Counted from the first letter of the stretch, positions 9,698 to 18,461 are shown. The stretch: DNA of 64,000 nucleotides from Lacticaseibacillus saniviri JCM 17471 = DSM 24301 (GCF_001311785.1 NZ_BBBX01000001.1:124001-188000); one strand, 5' to 3'. Translations and numbers: made by a program. Notes: generated from the letters alone by a model not told the origin.

Positions 9698-10963
9698 TTA
9701 TTCGTTATCGTCCTTAGCTGCATCCTTTAAGGCGTCACCTAAGATGTCACCCAAAGAGAAGCCAGAATCATCTTGTTGATATTCTGCAGGAATCGATGTG
9801 TGGTTATTGTTGTTGTTATTGTTACGACGTGGACGTGCATTTTCCTTACGAGGTTCTGAAGGTTCGTCGCCTGCTGGACGTTCCTTCAAGGCCTTGATGG
9901 ATAATGCCAAACGGCGTTGTTCTGGATCAACAGACAATACCTTCACATTCACTTCTTCGCCTTCCTTAAGCACATCGTTTGGTGTTGCGATGTGTTCGTG
10001 GGAGATTTGTGAGATGTGAACCAAGCCTTCAACACCAGGGAATACTTCAACGAATGCCCCGAAGGTTGTTAAACGACGAACGGTACCAGTTAATGTTGCG
10101 CCAACTGGTGCGCGGTCTTCGATATCATCCCAAGGTTGTGGCAAGGTTGCCTTGATGGAAAGTGAGATCCGGTTCTTTTCTGGGTCGACGCCTAAGACCT
10201 TAACCTTAACGTCTTCGCCAACGGAAAGAACATCACTTGGCTTGTCAACACGGTCAAATGAGATTTCAGAAACGTGAACTAAGCCATCCACGCCACCGAG
10301 ATCAACAAAGGCACCGAAGTTAGTCAAACGAGCAACCTTACCTTCAACAACGTCACCTTCGTGAAGTGTTGCAAAGATTTGTTCGCGTGCTTCTGCCTTG
10401 CTTGCTTCAACGATTGCACGGTGAGACAAGATTAAACGGTTTTCACTTGGTTCGATTTCAATGATCTTGAATTCGAGTTCTTGGCCCTTGTAAGCAGAGA
10501 GATCTTCAACAAAGTGATCATCAACCATGCTTGCAGGAACGAAGCCACGAACGCCGGCGTTAACCACTAAGCCACCCTTAACAACGGATGTTACAGGGGC
10601 TGTGATTGTCTTGCCTGCTTCAAAGTCTGCTTGGATATCTTTCCAAATCTTTTGTGCTTCTAATCGACGCTTGGACAGTAAGAATTGTCCATTTTCTTTA
10701 TCTTTACCGATCGTAGAAATCACAACTAAGTCAATGACGTCACCGACTTGTGCTTCTTCATGAATATCTTCGACTGGCTGAGATGAAAGTTCTTTGAGGG
10801 GAACGACACCTTCAACACCGGTGCCCTGAATCCCAACGATAAGTTGCTTATCCTCAATTGCTAATACTTCACCTTTAACGGTGTCGCCCACTTTAACTTG
10901 GTCAACACTGTTTAAAGCATCGGCCATGGTTTGAGCGTTTTCGTTCACATTGTTTTCACTCAT
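9698..10963 (-). CDS. rpsA: 30S ribosomal protein S1 (four S1 domains)
   Basis: The 421-residue Firmicute-type S1, which binds mRNA on the small subunit. Four S1 RNA-binding domains follow in order, starting near residues 24, 108, 196 and 281; the last two are the most canonical (LTNFGAFVDLGGVDGLVHVSEIS and FGAFVEVFPGVEGLVHISQIS). The tail holds a run of seven asparagines after PRR, then an acidic end. The frame is intact. Start ATG at 10963 with TAGGAGG ahead. It follows cmk, a classical pairing. A weak promoter with TACAAT may lie in the gap to cmk. Confidence 0.95.
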   Translation of the reverse strand: MSENNVNENAQTMADALNSVDQVKVGDTVKGEVLAIEDKQLIVGIQGTGVEGVVPLKELSSQPVEDIHEEAQVGDVIDLVVISTIGKDKENGQFLLSKRRLEAQKIWKDIQADFEAGKTITAPVTSVVKGGLVVNAGVRGFVPASMVDDHFVEDLSAYKGQELEFKIIEIEPSENRLILSHRAIVEASKAEAREQIFATLHEGDVVEGKVARLTNFGAFVDLGGVDGLVHVSEISFDRVDKPSDVLSVGEDVKVKVLGVDPEKNRISLSIKATLPQPWDDIEDRAPVGATLTGTVRRLTTFGAFVEVFPGVEGLVHISQISHEHIATPNDVLKEGEEVNVKVLSVDPEQRRLALSIKALKERPAGDEPSEPRKENARPRRNNNNNNNHTSIPAEYQQDDSGFSLGDILGDALKDAAKDDNE

Positions 10964-11048
10964 GCCAAAAATCCTCCTATACGACTGTCATACAACGGAT
11001 ATTGTACTTGATTTTCGACCAAATTACCAGTAATTTGTTGACATTTTG

Positions 11049-11711
11049 TTAGTTAGCCCTGTCAGCGGCCAAATCCAAAATCTTTGCGACAACTTGATCA
11101 ATCGATAATGCTGTTGTATCAATGCGAATCGCATCATCCGCCTGACGCAACGGTGACACTTCACGAGTGGTGTCCTTTTGGTCACGCGCTTCAATTTCCT
11201 GAACCAATGTGGCAAGCGGTGTCTCAATCCCCTTGCGCTGGTTTTCAGCAAAACGACGACGGGCCCGCTCCTCAACTGAAGCGACCATGAAGATCTTGAG
11301 CTCCGCGTTGGGTAAAACAGTTGTGCCAATGTCACGGCCATCCATCACGATATTGTTTTGGCTGGCAATGGCGCGTTGTTTGGCAACCATCGCCTCACGC
11401 ACACGTGGATGTGCCGACACTTGAGACACATTGTTCGTCACATCGGGTTGGCGAATCGCTAAGCTGATATCTTCGCCGTTCAAGAACACGAGTTGATCGG
11501 TCTCGCCAGGTTTAAACGTGATTTCAGCATTTTGGAGTGCCGTCATGATTTTGGCTTCATCACCGAAATCAATGTCACGTTGAATGGCCAATAAGGTGAC
11601 GGCACGGTACATGGCACCCGTGTCACAATAGATAAAGCCTAACTGTTTTGCCACCAACTTGGCGATCGTACTCTTCCCTGCACTGGCAGGGCCATCAATT
11701 GCAATTTGCAT
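11049..11711 (-). CDS. cmk: Cytidylate kinase
   Basis: Phosphorylates CMP and dCMP to the diphosphates with ATP. The P loop is IDGPASAGKSTIAK at the N-terminus, followed by YCDTGAMYRAVT, the nucleotide-binding MDGRDIGTTVLPNA and the lid region RRRFAENQRKG. It is 220 residues with an intact frame. The ATG at 11711 is chosen because AAGGAGCG lies 8 bases ahead and the family starts with this IAIDGP motif. It is followed by rpsA, an arrangement widely conserved in bacteria. Confidence 0.96.
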   Translation of the reverse strand: MQIAIDGPASAGKSTIAKLVAKQLGFIYCDTGAMYRAVTLLAIQRDIDFGDEAKIMTALQNAEITFKPGETDQLVFLNGEDISLAIRQPDVTNNVSQVSAHPRVREAMVAKQRAIASQNNIVMDGRDIGTTVLPNAELKIFMVASVEERARRRFAENQRKGIETPLATLVQEIEARDQKDTTREVSPLRQADDAIRIDTTALSIDQVVAKILDLAADRAN

Positions 11712-11734
11712 TTCAAAACGCTCCTTCAAAATAC

Positions 11735-11770
11735 CAAACGAAGCCGGCTGCGTCCGCGTCAACCGGCACT
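11735..11770 (-). terminator. Possible terminator after the LysM gene
   Basis: A GCCGG/CCGGC stem with a GC-rich loop followed by TTCGTTT on the minus strand. It is weak and close to the cmk ribosome site, so it may only attenuate. Confidence 0.4.
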
Positions 11771-11778
11771 CTTTGGCG

Positions 11779-12420
11779 TTATTTTACTTTCAGGGTCATA
11801 CCAGGACTGATGGTGGCACCAGAACCTAAGCCGTTCAAAGCATAGAGTTCAGCCAACGTCATACCATGGTTCACCGCAATCCGGTAAGCATTGTCGCCCG
11901 CTTGAACCGTGTATGTACCAGAGGCCTGCACAGAACTCGTTGAGGCGGCCACGCTTGAGCTGCTCGCAACCGGAGTCGAACTCGATGACGCCACTGCACT
12001 TGAAGACTGGACAGGTGCGACACTGGATTGTGCGGCAGAGCTGCTCGCAACACTGGTGCTACTCGAAGCCTCTTTGGAAGATGCTTTGTCGGACTTAGCA
12101 CTCGAATGTTTCGCCTTGGACGATGATTTCTCACTTGAAATCTTATCTGAACTCGACTTCGAGCTGGTCTCTACCATGATTTTATCGGTGGTTGATCCCG
12201 AGCCACTACTGTTTTGGCCCAAGACATGCAGCACAATTGGTCCAATAATGACCGCAATCAGCAGAATCGAAACCACCCAGGTCAATGTTGAATTGCCTTG
12301 GCGTTTCTTCTTTGCAGCGACACGCGACAATTTGCCGGAATCATCGCGATCATCATCAAACTGTGCTGCCCAGGGTTGTTTGTCATCTGGGTCTGAGGAC
12401 TGGGTTGTTTTCTTACTCAT
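11779..12420 (-). CDS. Membrane-anchored LysM protein
   Basis: A 213-residue protein built in three parts. The first 48 residues are a charged cytoplasmic tail. Residues about 49-68 are one hydrophobic segment (TWVVSILLIAVIIGPIVLHV), probably a type II anchor. A long linker rich in serine, alanine and lysine follows. The last 45 residues are a LysM peptidoglycan-binding domain, YTVQAGDNAYRIAVNHGMT onward. It should tether or act at the cell wall; no catalytic domain is present. The ATG at 12420 has GGAGGGGCG ahead. A long plus-strand open frame over the linker is a low-complexity shadow. The gene lies between recQ and cmk, as in other lactobacilli. Confidence 0.88.
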   Translation of the reverse strand: MSKKTTQSSDPDDKQPWAAQFDDDRDDSGKLSRVAAKKKRQGNSTLTWVVSILLIAVIIGPIVLHVLGQNSSGSGSTTDKIMVETSSKSSSDKISSEKSSSKAKHSSAKSDKASSKEASSSTSVASSSAAQSSVAPVQSSSAVASSSSTPVASSSSVAASTSSVQASGTYTVQAGDNAYRIAVNHGMTLAELYALNGLGSGATISPGMTLKVK

Positions 12421-12460
12421 AACGCCCCTCCTTACATAATCTGAAATTATTGTACCACAC

Positions 12461-13897
12461 TCAATTCGATTTTTCGGCGAGAGAGTGCTTAAAGATTGTC
12501 GTAAAAATCGTTTGCCACGGCAAAACAGCGGCCGCAAGAACCGGCTTTGCGGGTGCTAGGCGGCTAATGACGTCTTGAGTCAGCTCCCCACAGCACTGCG
12601 CCGTGTGGGCAACTAACGGCGAATCAAAGTGCGCAAGAAGTGCCTGTCGTAAGCATCCCTGCGTGTTCAGTAACGTTGCCATCGCCTGAAAACTCGCGGT
12701 TTTTTCGCTGAGGCGATCGCGGAGTTGGGCCTTCACCTGATCTTGATTAAAGCCGCTGGCAATATACGCCTCGATTAATTGGATTTGTGGGTCTTCCATA
12801 TTCTGATACGCGGCTGGATGCCGATAGATGGTTTCAATCAACTTCGCATCCGGCAGGCCCTGACTGAATTGAGCGGCGCGCTGATAATCGCCTGGTCCGA
12901 TTAACAAGACCGCCGCACTCGCCTCGCCATCACGCCCGGCACGGCCAATAGCTTGTGAATACGCCTCAAGGGATTCAGGCACGTACAGATGCACCACCAA
13001 GCGCACATCTGGCTTGTCGATGCCCATGCCAAACGCACTGGTAGCACAGATGACCTCGAGTTGATCCTGCATGAAGCGCCGATAAATCAAATCCCGGGTA
13101 TGCGCATCGAGTCCGGCGTGATAATAGGCGACGCTGAGGCTTGTCTTGGCCGCAATCAATTCTGTCACCTGTTCCGCCTTTTGCTTGCTATCAAAATAAA
13201 TAATCTTGGGCCCGGCAATTTGCGTCAGCAGTTCAATCAGACGAGTCATCTTATCGGCCTGTGAATCGACCTGCTCTAATCCCATGAAGACATTGGGCCG
13301 ATTCACAGAAGCAATGGATTCCTGGGGTTGATTGAGGTGGAGCCCGCGTTTGATATCATCTTGAACGACCTTGGGTGCCGTCGCTGTCAGTGCCATTGTC
13401 GCTCGGACATTGAGTTTGGCCAGTTGATCACCGAGTTTCAAGTAAGCCGGCCGAAAGTCAGGGCCCCACTGCGAGATGCAGTGAGCCTCATCCACCACGG
13501 CGAGCGTCAGTGGCATCTGCTGCAACTGCGCGATAACGTCTTGTCGTGCCAACATTTCTGGCGCCATAAAGACAAAGCGATAGCCATTCAAATGGGCCAG
13601 CACAAAGCGAAAATCGCTGGGTTGTAACTGACTGGTCAGGGCGATGACATGTTTTTCGCCCATCGCCTGCAGCCGCTTCACTTGGTCTTCCATGAGGGCC
13701 AATAAGGGCTCAATTACAATCGTCGTGCCCCCTAACATCAGCGTGGGCAACTGGTAACACAAGGTTTTCCCACTGCCGGTGGGTAAAATCCCTAACGCGT
13801 CTTGCCCATCGATGGCCGCCTGAACCAGGGATTCCTGACCGGGACGAAAGTGATCAAACCCGTAGTGCTGTTTCAGTGCATCCAGAATTGCACTCAT
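12461..13897 (-). CDS. recQ: RecQ-like ATP-dependent DNA helicase (short form)
   Basis: A superfamily 2 3'-5' DNA helicase of 478 residues. The motifs are in order: FRPGQESLVQAAIDG, Walker A GILPTGSGKTLCYQLP, DEAHCISQWG, ALTATA, and the helicase C domain ending in YSQAIGRAGRDGE. It is shorter than E. coli RecQ and lacks an HRDC domain, like the RecS-type paralogues next to ypbB in Bacillus. The ATG at 13897 overlaps the ypbB stop as ATGA and has GGGAGG ahead, so the two are translationally coupled. The frame is intact. Confidence 0.92.
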   Translation of the reverse strand: MSAILDALKQHYGFDHFRPGQESLVQAAIDGQDALGILPTGSGKTLCYQLPTLMLGGTTIVIEPLLALMEDQVKRLQAMGEKHVIALTSQLQPSDFRFVLAHLNGYRFVFMAPEMLARQDVIAQLQQMPLTLAVVDEAHCISQWGPDFRPAYLKLGDQLAKLNVRATMALTATAPKVVQDDIKRGLHLNQPQESIASVNRPNVFMGLEQVDSQADKMTRLIELLTQIAGPKIIYFDSKQKAEQVTELIAAKTSLSVAYYHAGLDAHTRDLIYRRFMQDQLEVICATSAFGMGIDKPDVRLVVHLYVPESLEAYSQAIGRAGRDGEASAAVLLIGPGDYQRAAQFSQGLPDAKLIETIYRHPAAYQNMEDPQIQLIEAYIASGFNQDQVKAQLRDRLSEKTASFQAMATLLNTQGCLRQALLAHFDSPLVAHTAQCCGELTQDVISRLAPAKPVLAAAVLPWQTIFTTIFKHSLAEKSN

Positions 13898-14854
13898 TGT
13901 GGCCACCTCCCTTGAATCATCAAAATTTGGTACAACCGGACTTGAAAGAACGAGAATGGGCCCTGAGCCATGATTGTCTGGTAACTCGTCACTGATTGAC
14001 CGGTCAATGCGGCCCGCTCTTCTGGGCGATAAAACTGCTCGAGTGGTAGTTGCCGCCCGTAAATCGCCCCCAACAACAGATGTTCGTTGACGGTGCTTTC
14101 CTTATAGCGGTATCGTGTGGCGATTTGGGCCACCGACATGCCTTGATTCAGCGCCTCAATTGTGCGATTGGCTGAAGCGGACACGGGATCTGTGGGGCCA
14201 CCCCATAGTGCCCACCACAGCTGTTCAGGTACCAGCGTCTGCAAGAACACACAGATATCATCGCGCTGTTGCATGCTCTGCTGCAGGTCGGTCACGGCCA
14301 AGCTGCCGGCAAAATCATGACCGACGAGTTGATTGCTCAATCGGTCCGCCACATCTTGCGGCAGTGTCTCAAACAGTGCGTGCAATTCATCAATTGCCGC
14401 CGCCACCGTGAAGTTGGGCTGATGATACCAGCGTTTAATCGCCTGTTGCACCGCAAAATCATTTGTCGTGGGCTCATAAGCGCTGTGGTGGTAACTTCCT
14501 TCTGAGAGCACCTGGACGCCCAAAAAGAAACGCGGTAGAAATTGATGCGGCATCAAGGCCGGCTGATAGTGACTCGGCAGCAGATCGCGATGTCGACTGG
14601 CAAATGCTTCGCCGTGGTCTGTCAGCACCAATCCCTGGTCAGTGGCTTCGAGCAACTTTTTGTGTCAGCTGCTTAATTGCCGCTTGAAATTGGTCTCGAT
14701 CCAAAGTAGGGTAAAGGAGTAAGGCATCGAGCTGTTGATGCAGCAACGCCGCAAATAAATTAGAGATGGTCTTTTTGCCCGTCAGCAGGCCATGAACCGC
14801 TAATGGCCGTCGCGGTTGATCCTCAAAAAACTGAATGATAAATTCGGGTAACAC
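13894..14854 (-). CDS. YpbB-like helix-turn-helix protein (one apparent frameshift)
   Basis: A protein of about 319 residues resembling the YpbB family encoded with RecQ-type helicases in Firmicutes. A C-terminal HTH-like region is visible (NQGMSVAQIATRYRYKESTVNEHLL). Its role is unknown, though the tight coupling to recQ suggests a shared job. The frame breaks near 14660: a run of five A on the minus strand should be four, giving LTQKLLEATDQGLVL. The GTG at 14854 is chosen over the GTG at 14860 because GGAGG lies 7 bases ahead; that Shine-Dalgarno is half of a palindrome whose other half serves fer. Confidence 0.75.
14816..14844 (+). promoter_or_regulatory. Candidate fer promoter inside the ypbB coding region
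   Basis: TTGATC and TAAATT separated by 17 bases, on the plus strand, within the first codons of the divergent ypbB gene. The start-to-start gap is only 26 bases, so the promoter has to lie inside the neighbour. Confidence 0.5.
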
Positions 14855-14861
14855 GCTCACA

Positions 14862-14871
14862 CCTCCGGAGG
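14862..14871. promoter_or_regulatory. Palindromic Shine-Dalgarno shared by ypbB and fer
   Basis: CCTCCGGAGG is a perfect palindrome. Read on the plus strand its GGAGG lies 9 bases before the fer ATG; on the minus strand its GGAGG lies 7 bases before the ypbB GTG. The same ten base pairs supply both ribosome sites. Confidence 0.8.
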
Positions 14872-14880
14872 AACTTCTAT

Positions 14881-15126
14881 ATGGTATTATACGCAAAAGT
14901 TAACCGTCCTGAATGTATTGCTTGTGGTTTATGCCAAATGTTGGCACCAAAGCTCTTTGAGTATGATCAAGACGGCATTGCCAGTTACACACCCGACCAG
15001 AATACAGGAACAGAACCACTTTCGCCAGCCGATCTGATTGATTTCAAACTGGCGTATACGCGTTGCCCAACTGGGGCCATCAAGCGGAGCGACAAACCCT
15101 TTGCGCCTGAGGATACGAAAGCTTGA
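14881..15126 (+). CDS. fer: 4Fe-4S ferredoxin
   Basis: A small acidic electron carrier of 81 residues. The cluster motif CIACGLCQMLAP near residue 12 supplies three cysteines and RCPTGAI near residue 62 supplies the fourth, the pattern of Bacillus-type single-cluster ferredoxins. Start ATG at 14881 after GGAGGAACTTCTAT. It is divergent from ypbB-recQ, an arrangement also known in Bacillus. On the minus strand a TATAAT at 14886-14891 inside this gene is the best candidate -10 for ypbB. It converges on ribU through a bidirectional terminator. Confidence 0.94.
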   Translation: MVLYAKVNRPECIACGLCQMLAPKLFEYDQDGIASYTPDQNTGTEPLSPADLIDFKLAYTRCPTGAIKRSDKPFAPEDTKA

Positions 15127-15127
15127 T

Positions 15128-15787
15128 TCATTGTATCATGCCGCCAAAAGAGGCTGTGACCACCCACTCGGGTGAGATCACAGCCTCTTTTTGTGATGCA
15201 ATATGCATTAGTTCGCGTTTTTGTGCACGCTGCTTAGCCAACCACGGCGCCAAGGCCCGCGCGATGACATAAAACAGAATCGAAACGACAATCCCTTTGA
15301 CCAGGTTGAACGGGACAACGCCAATCAACACGTACTTGGTCAGTGACATGCCCAGATTAAAGTTGAAGACCGCCAGATACATCGGCGTGATGACCAACCA
15401 GTTGAGCAGACTCATAATGACGGTCAGACTGATAATTCCAAGCCCCATGCCCATGAATTGGCGTGAAGGCCGTTCATGATCACCACGGATGGTCCAGATA
15501 ATTGGCAACATGAAGCCCACGCTGGCAATGAATGCGGCCGAATCCCCAATCAGATTCACAATGCCACCACCGGTCAGCGCAAAGTGGGCCAGACTGCGAA
15601 TCAACGCGGTCATAATCCCACCAACTGGGCCGAACATCAGTCCGCCCAGCAACACTGTGAGGTCAGAGAAATCCAACTTCAAAAACGGAAACAGCGGGAA
15701 AATTGGGAAATCAAACAACATCAAGATATATCCAATCGCAGCGAGTAACGCCACGCCCACCAGTCGATGCAAATTCGTTCGTGCCAT
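15128..15787 (-). CDS. ribU: Riboflavin ECF transporter S component RibU
   Basis: The membrane substrate-binding subunit that works with the shared ECF energy module to import riboflavin. About six hydrophobic segments are visible, starting VGVALLAAIGYILMLFDFP. The family motif region LKLDFSDLTVLLGGLMFGP follows. The assignment is strengthened by the FMN riboswitch upstream. The start ATG at 15787 has TTGGAGG ahead. The last 20 or so residues as read (from about MHIASQKEAV) are encoded by the terminator stem. One extra A in a run of five near 15214 would instead end the protein at ...QKNAN with TAA, which is more natural. Confidence 0.93.
   Translation of the reverse strand: MARTNLHRLVGVALLAAIGYILMLFDFPIFPLFPFLKLDFSDLTVLLGGLMFGPVGGIMTALIRSLAHFALTGGGIVNLIGDSAAFIASVGFMLPIIWTIRGDHERPSRQFMGMGLGIISLTVIMSLLNWLVITPMYLAVFNFNLGMSLTKYVLIGVVPFNLVKGIVVSILFYVIARALAPWLAKQRAQKRELMHIASQKEAVISPEWVVTASFGGMIQ
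15146..15192. terminator. Bidirectional terminator between fer and ribU
   Basis: AGAGGCTGTGA and TCACAGCCTCT arms, flanked by an A run and a T run; it overlaps the 3' end of ribU as read. Confidence 0.88.
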
Positions 15788-15822
15788 AAAACATTCCTCC
15801 AAGCGGTTGTCTCAGAGTGGCC

Positions 15823-15859
15823 AAAAAGGACCCGCTATCTTCAGAAAGATAACGGGTCC
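15823..15859 (-). terminator. Attenuator terminator of the ribU leader
   Basis: On the minus strand GGACCCGTTATCTT pairs with AAGATAGCGGGTCC and is followed by TTTTT. It lies between the FMN riboswitch and the ribU start, so FMN binding would be expected to stop transcription here. Confidence 0.9.
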
Positions 15860-15910
15860 CCTAATGAATGTCAGTGTTATTGTAAAGCGCACACAAAAAC
15901 GATTCAAAAA

Positions 15911-16026
15911 GCCCCATCTTCTTTATCTAGACTGTACTATCGGTTCCGGAATTGCACCGGATCAGCCGCAAATGCGGGTCGTGGACTATTACCACCGGTC
16001 GGGAATTGCACCCTGCCCCTGAAGAC
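15911..16026 (-). ncRNA. FMN riboswitch (RFN element)
   Basis: On the minus strand the conserved blocks appear in order: AGGGGCAGGGTGCAATTCCC, GACCGGTGGTAATAGTCCAC, GACCCGC, GCGGCTGATCCGGTGCAATT, CCGGAACCGATAGTACAGTC and GATAAAGAAGATGG. This matches the RFN consensus almost base for base. It precedes a terminator and ribU, so the expected mode is transcriptional shut-off of riboflavin uptake by FMN. Confidence 0.97.
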
Positions 16027-16052
16027 GAACCAAGTTATTTAATTACTCACTT

Positions 16053-16081
16053 ACCATACTTAACTCGTGGCAATTTGTCAA
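16053..16081 (-). promoter_or_regulatory. Promoter of the FMN riboswitch/ribU transcript
   Basis: The minus strand reads TTGACA, 17 bases, TATGGT. The -35 is consensus and overlaps the rluB stop codon. Transcription would start about 20 bases before the riboswitch. Confidence 0.75.
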
Positions 16082-16807
16082 CCATTTGCAAGCCGTTTCA
16101 AGTCTTGCAGCTCACGCGGCCGAATTTCACGGTATTCCCCTGGTTGTAGGCCAGTTAAGTCGAGGTTACCGAAGCGTTCCCGGGATAACTTCATCACGGG
16201 GAAACCGACAGATTGCAGCATCTTTTTCACTTGATGATTCATCCCCTGATGAATGACCAGTTCCACAATCGCGGTTTTCTTGGCCTTATCAGTTGAAAGA
16301 ATCTTAACCTTAGCCGGAGAGATTTTTGTGGTCCAAAATAATCCCCTTGGTTAAGGGTAAGAGATCAGCCCGCGTTGGAATACCTTGCACCTTCGCCACG
16401 TATTGCTTATCCACTTCAAACTTAGGGTGCATCAACATGTTGGCCAAATCGCCATCATTGGTCATGATCACCAAACCGGAAGTGTCGTAGTCGAGTCGGC
16501 CCACAGGATAAATCCGTTCGCTGTAATCTTCAAAGAAGTCGGTCACAACACGGCGTTTCTTGTTATCGGTCACCGCTGTGATCACGCCACGAGGCTTATA
16601 CAAGAGGAAATGACGCTTGGCTTCACGGCCAACGGGCACGCCATCCACGCTCACTTCATCTTTGCTCGATACCTTGACACCCATTTGGGTCACAACTTCG
16701 CCGTTGACGGCGACGTGGCCTTCCTCGATTAAGGTTTCTGCGTGGCGTCGTGATGCGACCCCTGCTTGGGCCAACACCTTTTGTAGTCGTTCAGTCTGTG
16801 CTGCCAT
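16078..16807 (-). CDS. rluB: Pseudouridine synthase RluB-type (one apparent frameshift)
   Basis: Converts a uridine of 23S rRNA to pseudouridine. An S4-like RNA-binding domain starts the protein ([19 protein letters not shown]), followed by the catalytic domain with [20 protein letters not shown], containing the catalytic aspartate, and [10 protein letters not shown] near the end. About 242 residues in full. The frame breaks near 16325 in an A run: CACAAAAATCTCTCC with one A fewer reads DHKISPAKV. The start at 16807 overlaps the end of scpB by 17 bases. Same order as in Bacillus and other lactobacilli. Confidence 0.93.
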
Positions 16808-17368
16808 TATCGTCCTCCATAGTTGCCATTGTTTGATTGAATTGTGCCATTAAATCTGTTTCGCCACTCTCGTCCGTGATCGGTGGCAGTGCATTGAGTG
16901 AGGTCAGACCAAAATAGTCCAGGAATGTTGCGGTGGTCGCATAAAGAATCGGCCGCCCGGGCACGTCTTTGCGGCCCGCTTCCTGGATGAGTTGCCGGCT
17001 GGCCAGCGTTGTCAGTGCACCACTGCTCTGGACGCCACGAATCTCATCGATTTCGATGCGTGTAATCGGTTGTTGATACGCGATGATGGCGAGGACTTCA
17101 AGGGCAGCCTGTGATAAGCCATGCGCGGGAGGCCCAGCAAAAAGCGGGCCACCGCCTCATGGTAATCCGGCTTGGTTAACAGGTAATAGCGGTCTCCTGC
17201 CACCTGCACTTGAAGCCCGGTATCAGTATCGGCTGCTAGTCTGGCCTGTAGCTGTTCGACCTGTTGTCGCGTCGCCGTTTGGTTGCGATTGATGATAGCA
17301 GCCAGATCGACCAAACTGATCCCGGCTTCACCTGCGGTATAAAGCACCGCTTCAATCATGCCTTGCAT
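16791..17368 (-). CDS. scpB: Condensin accessory protein ScpB (frameshifted)
   Basis: A winged-helix protein that forms the SMC-ScpA-ScpB condensin complex, which organises and segregates the chromosome. The N-terminus [21 protein letters not shown] and the later block [15 protein letters not shown] are typical, with [20 protein letters not shown] following. The frame breaks near 17140; the correct C-terminal half runs to a TGA at 16791. Total about 192 residues. The ATG at 17368 has AAAGGAGGCGGCGTA ahead. As read, ScpB is fused in frame to ScpA, but an ordinary TAATG overlap is present one frame away (see scpA). Confidence 0.9.
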
Positions 17369-18091
17369 TACGCCGCCTCCTTTGGTTGCACCCATTGGTG
17401 CGAATGGGTCTTCTTGCTGACACTCAATTTCATTCAGATGCATCAGCTCCAAAATCGCTAGAAAGGCGGTCACAATCCCATCGACGGTTGTTTGATCCAA
17501 TAGTTGATCGAATGCCCAGCGCGTTTGCTGCTTGAGTCGCTTGCGAATCACATTGATCTGATCAGCCACAGAGACCGGTTCGGCCTCGATGTGTTGAATT
17601 AGGGTCATCGTTTGCAACTTCTGCGTGACGACTTGGGTCATGGCGTGATGCAACTCATTGAGCTTGACTGCGCCCGGCGCCAGCAACGCGTTGCTATCGG
17701 CCGGTGGGTTTGATTCAGGCTTCGCATAGGCTGTTGCCCGTTCCTGAGCGCGTTCTTTGAGCGTCTCTGCCGCCTGCTGATAAACCTGATACGTCAACAG
17801 TTGCGCCACTAGATCCGCCCGCGGATCAAACGCGGGCTCATCTTGCTGTAGCTCTTCTTCCACCGTTGGCAACAGCAGCCGACTCTTTAATGCCATCAAA
17901 GAAGCCGCCATCACAAAATAATCGCCGGCAATATCAAGCGCCAATTCCTGGGCTTGATGAAGATAGTCGAGGTATTGGCGCGTCACTTCTGCGATTGGAA
18001 TATCATAAATATCAATTTCATTAGCTTTAATCAAGTGCCACAAAAGATCCAGTGGCCCTGAGAAATCATCGAGAACCAGCGTCAGTGCCAA
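17368..18091 (-). CDS. scpA: Condensin kleisin subunit ScpA (apparent read-through into scpB)
   Basis: The kleisin that bridges SMC heads. MALTLVLDDFSGPLDLLWHLI is the classic N-terminus and IPIAEVTRQYLDYLHQAQEL and SRLLLPTVEEE follow. About 240 residues. The start is a TTG at 18091 with AGGAGCAGGGC ahead; no ATG fits the conserved N-terminus. As read, no stop separates it from ScpB. A TAA overlapping the scpB ATG (TAATG at 17366-17370) exists in another frame, so a single indel near the 3' end is the likely cause. It overlaps ribT by 26 bases. Confidence 0.9.
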
Positions 18092-18461
18092 AGCCCTGCT
18101 CCTTTCGCGCCCGTTCCCACGCAACGATCAATTGCGTTGTTTCCAGTGAGCCCATTAACTTTTTGTCTTCGCCACAGAGCTTAGCGAGATCATCGAGAAT
18201 CGCAAACTGGGTCGCTTGGTCACGCACGCTGGGAGAAAGTGAGATGTGTCGAACCAGTAAGAAATCGCTGCCCGTTTCCACACCGACGACACCAATAAAG
18301 TCGTCATCATTATTTTCTTTATAGAGATATAATTCATGATCCGGATCCGTGGTGTACAGACTGAGTTCAGTCTTCAAATTCGACATCACCTTGAGATCTG
18401 GTAGATATGAGAGAAAGCCCATGGCAATTTTCTCATAATCATTTTTATATTTAACTAACAT
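18066..18461 (-). CDS. ribT: RibT-like GNAT-family protein
   Basis: A 131-residue protein resembling RibT of Bacillus, a GNAT-fold putative acetyltransferase. MLVKYKNDYEKIAMGFLSYL matches the RibT N-terminus, and LYLYKENNDDDFIGVVGVE plus VRHISLSPSVRDQ are the expected core strands. Its substrate is not known. In Bacillus ribT ends the riboflavin operon; here the link is only that the FMN-controlled ribU lies three genes downstream. The ATG at 18461 is chosen for the TTGGAGG 7 bases ahead. The frame is intact. Confidence 0.85.
   Translation of the reverse strand: MLVKYKNDYEKIAMGFLSYLPDLKVMSNLKTELSLYTTDPDHELYLYKENNDDDFIGVVGVETGSDFLLVRHISLSPSVRDQATQFAILDDLAKLCGEDKKLMGSLETTQLIVAWERARKEQGFGTDAGSR

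Noticed and set aside
11909-12439. A 176-residue plus-strand open frame across the LysM gene
   Set aside because: It is antisense to the Ser/Ala-rich linker, whose low complexity opens the reverse frame. It has no ribosome site and no recognisable motif.
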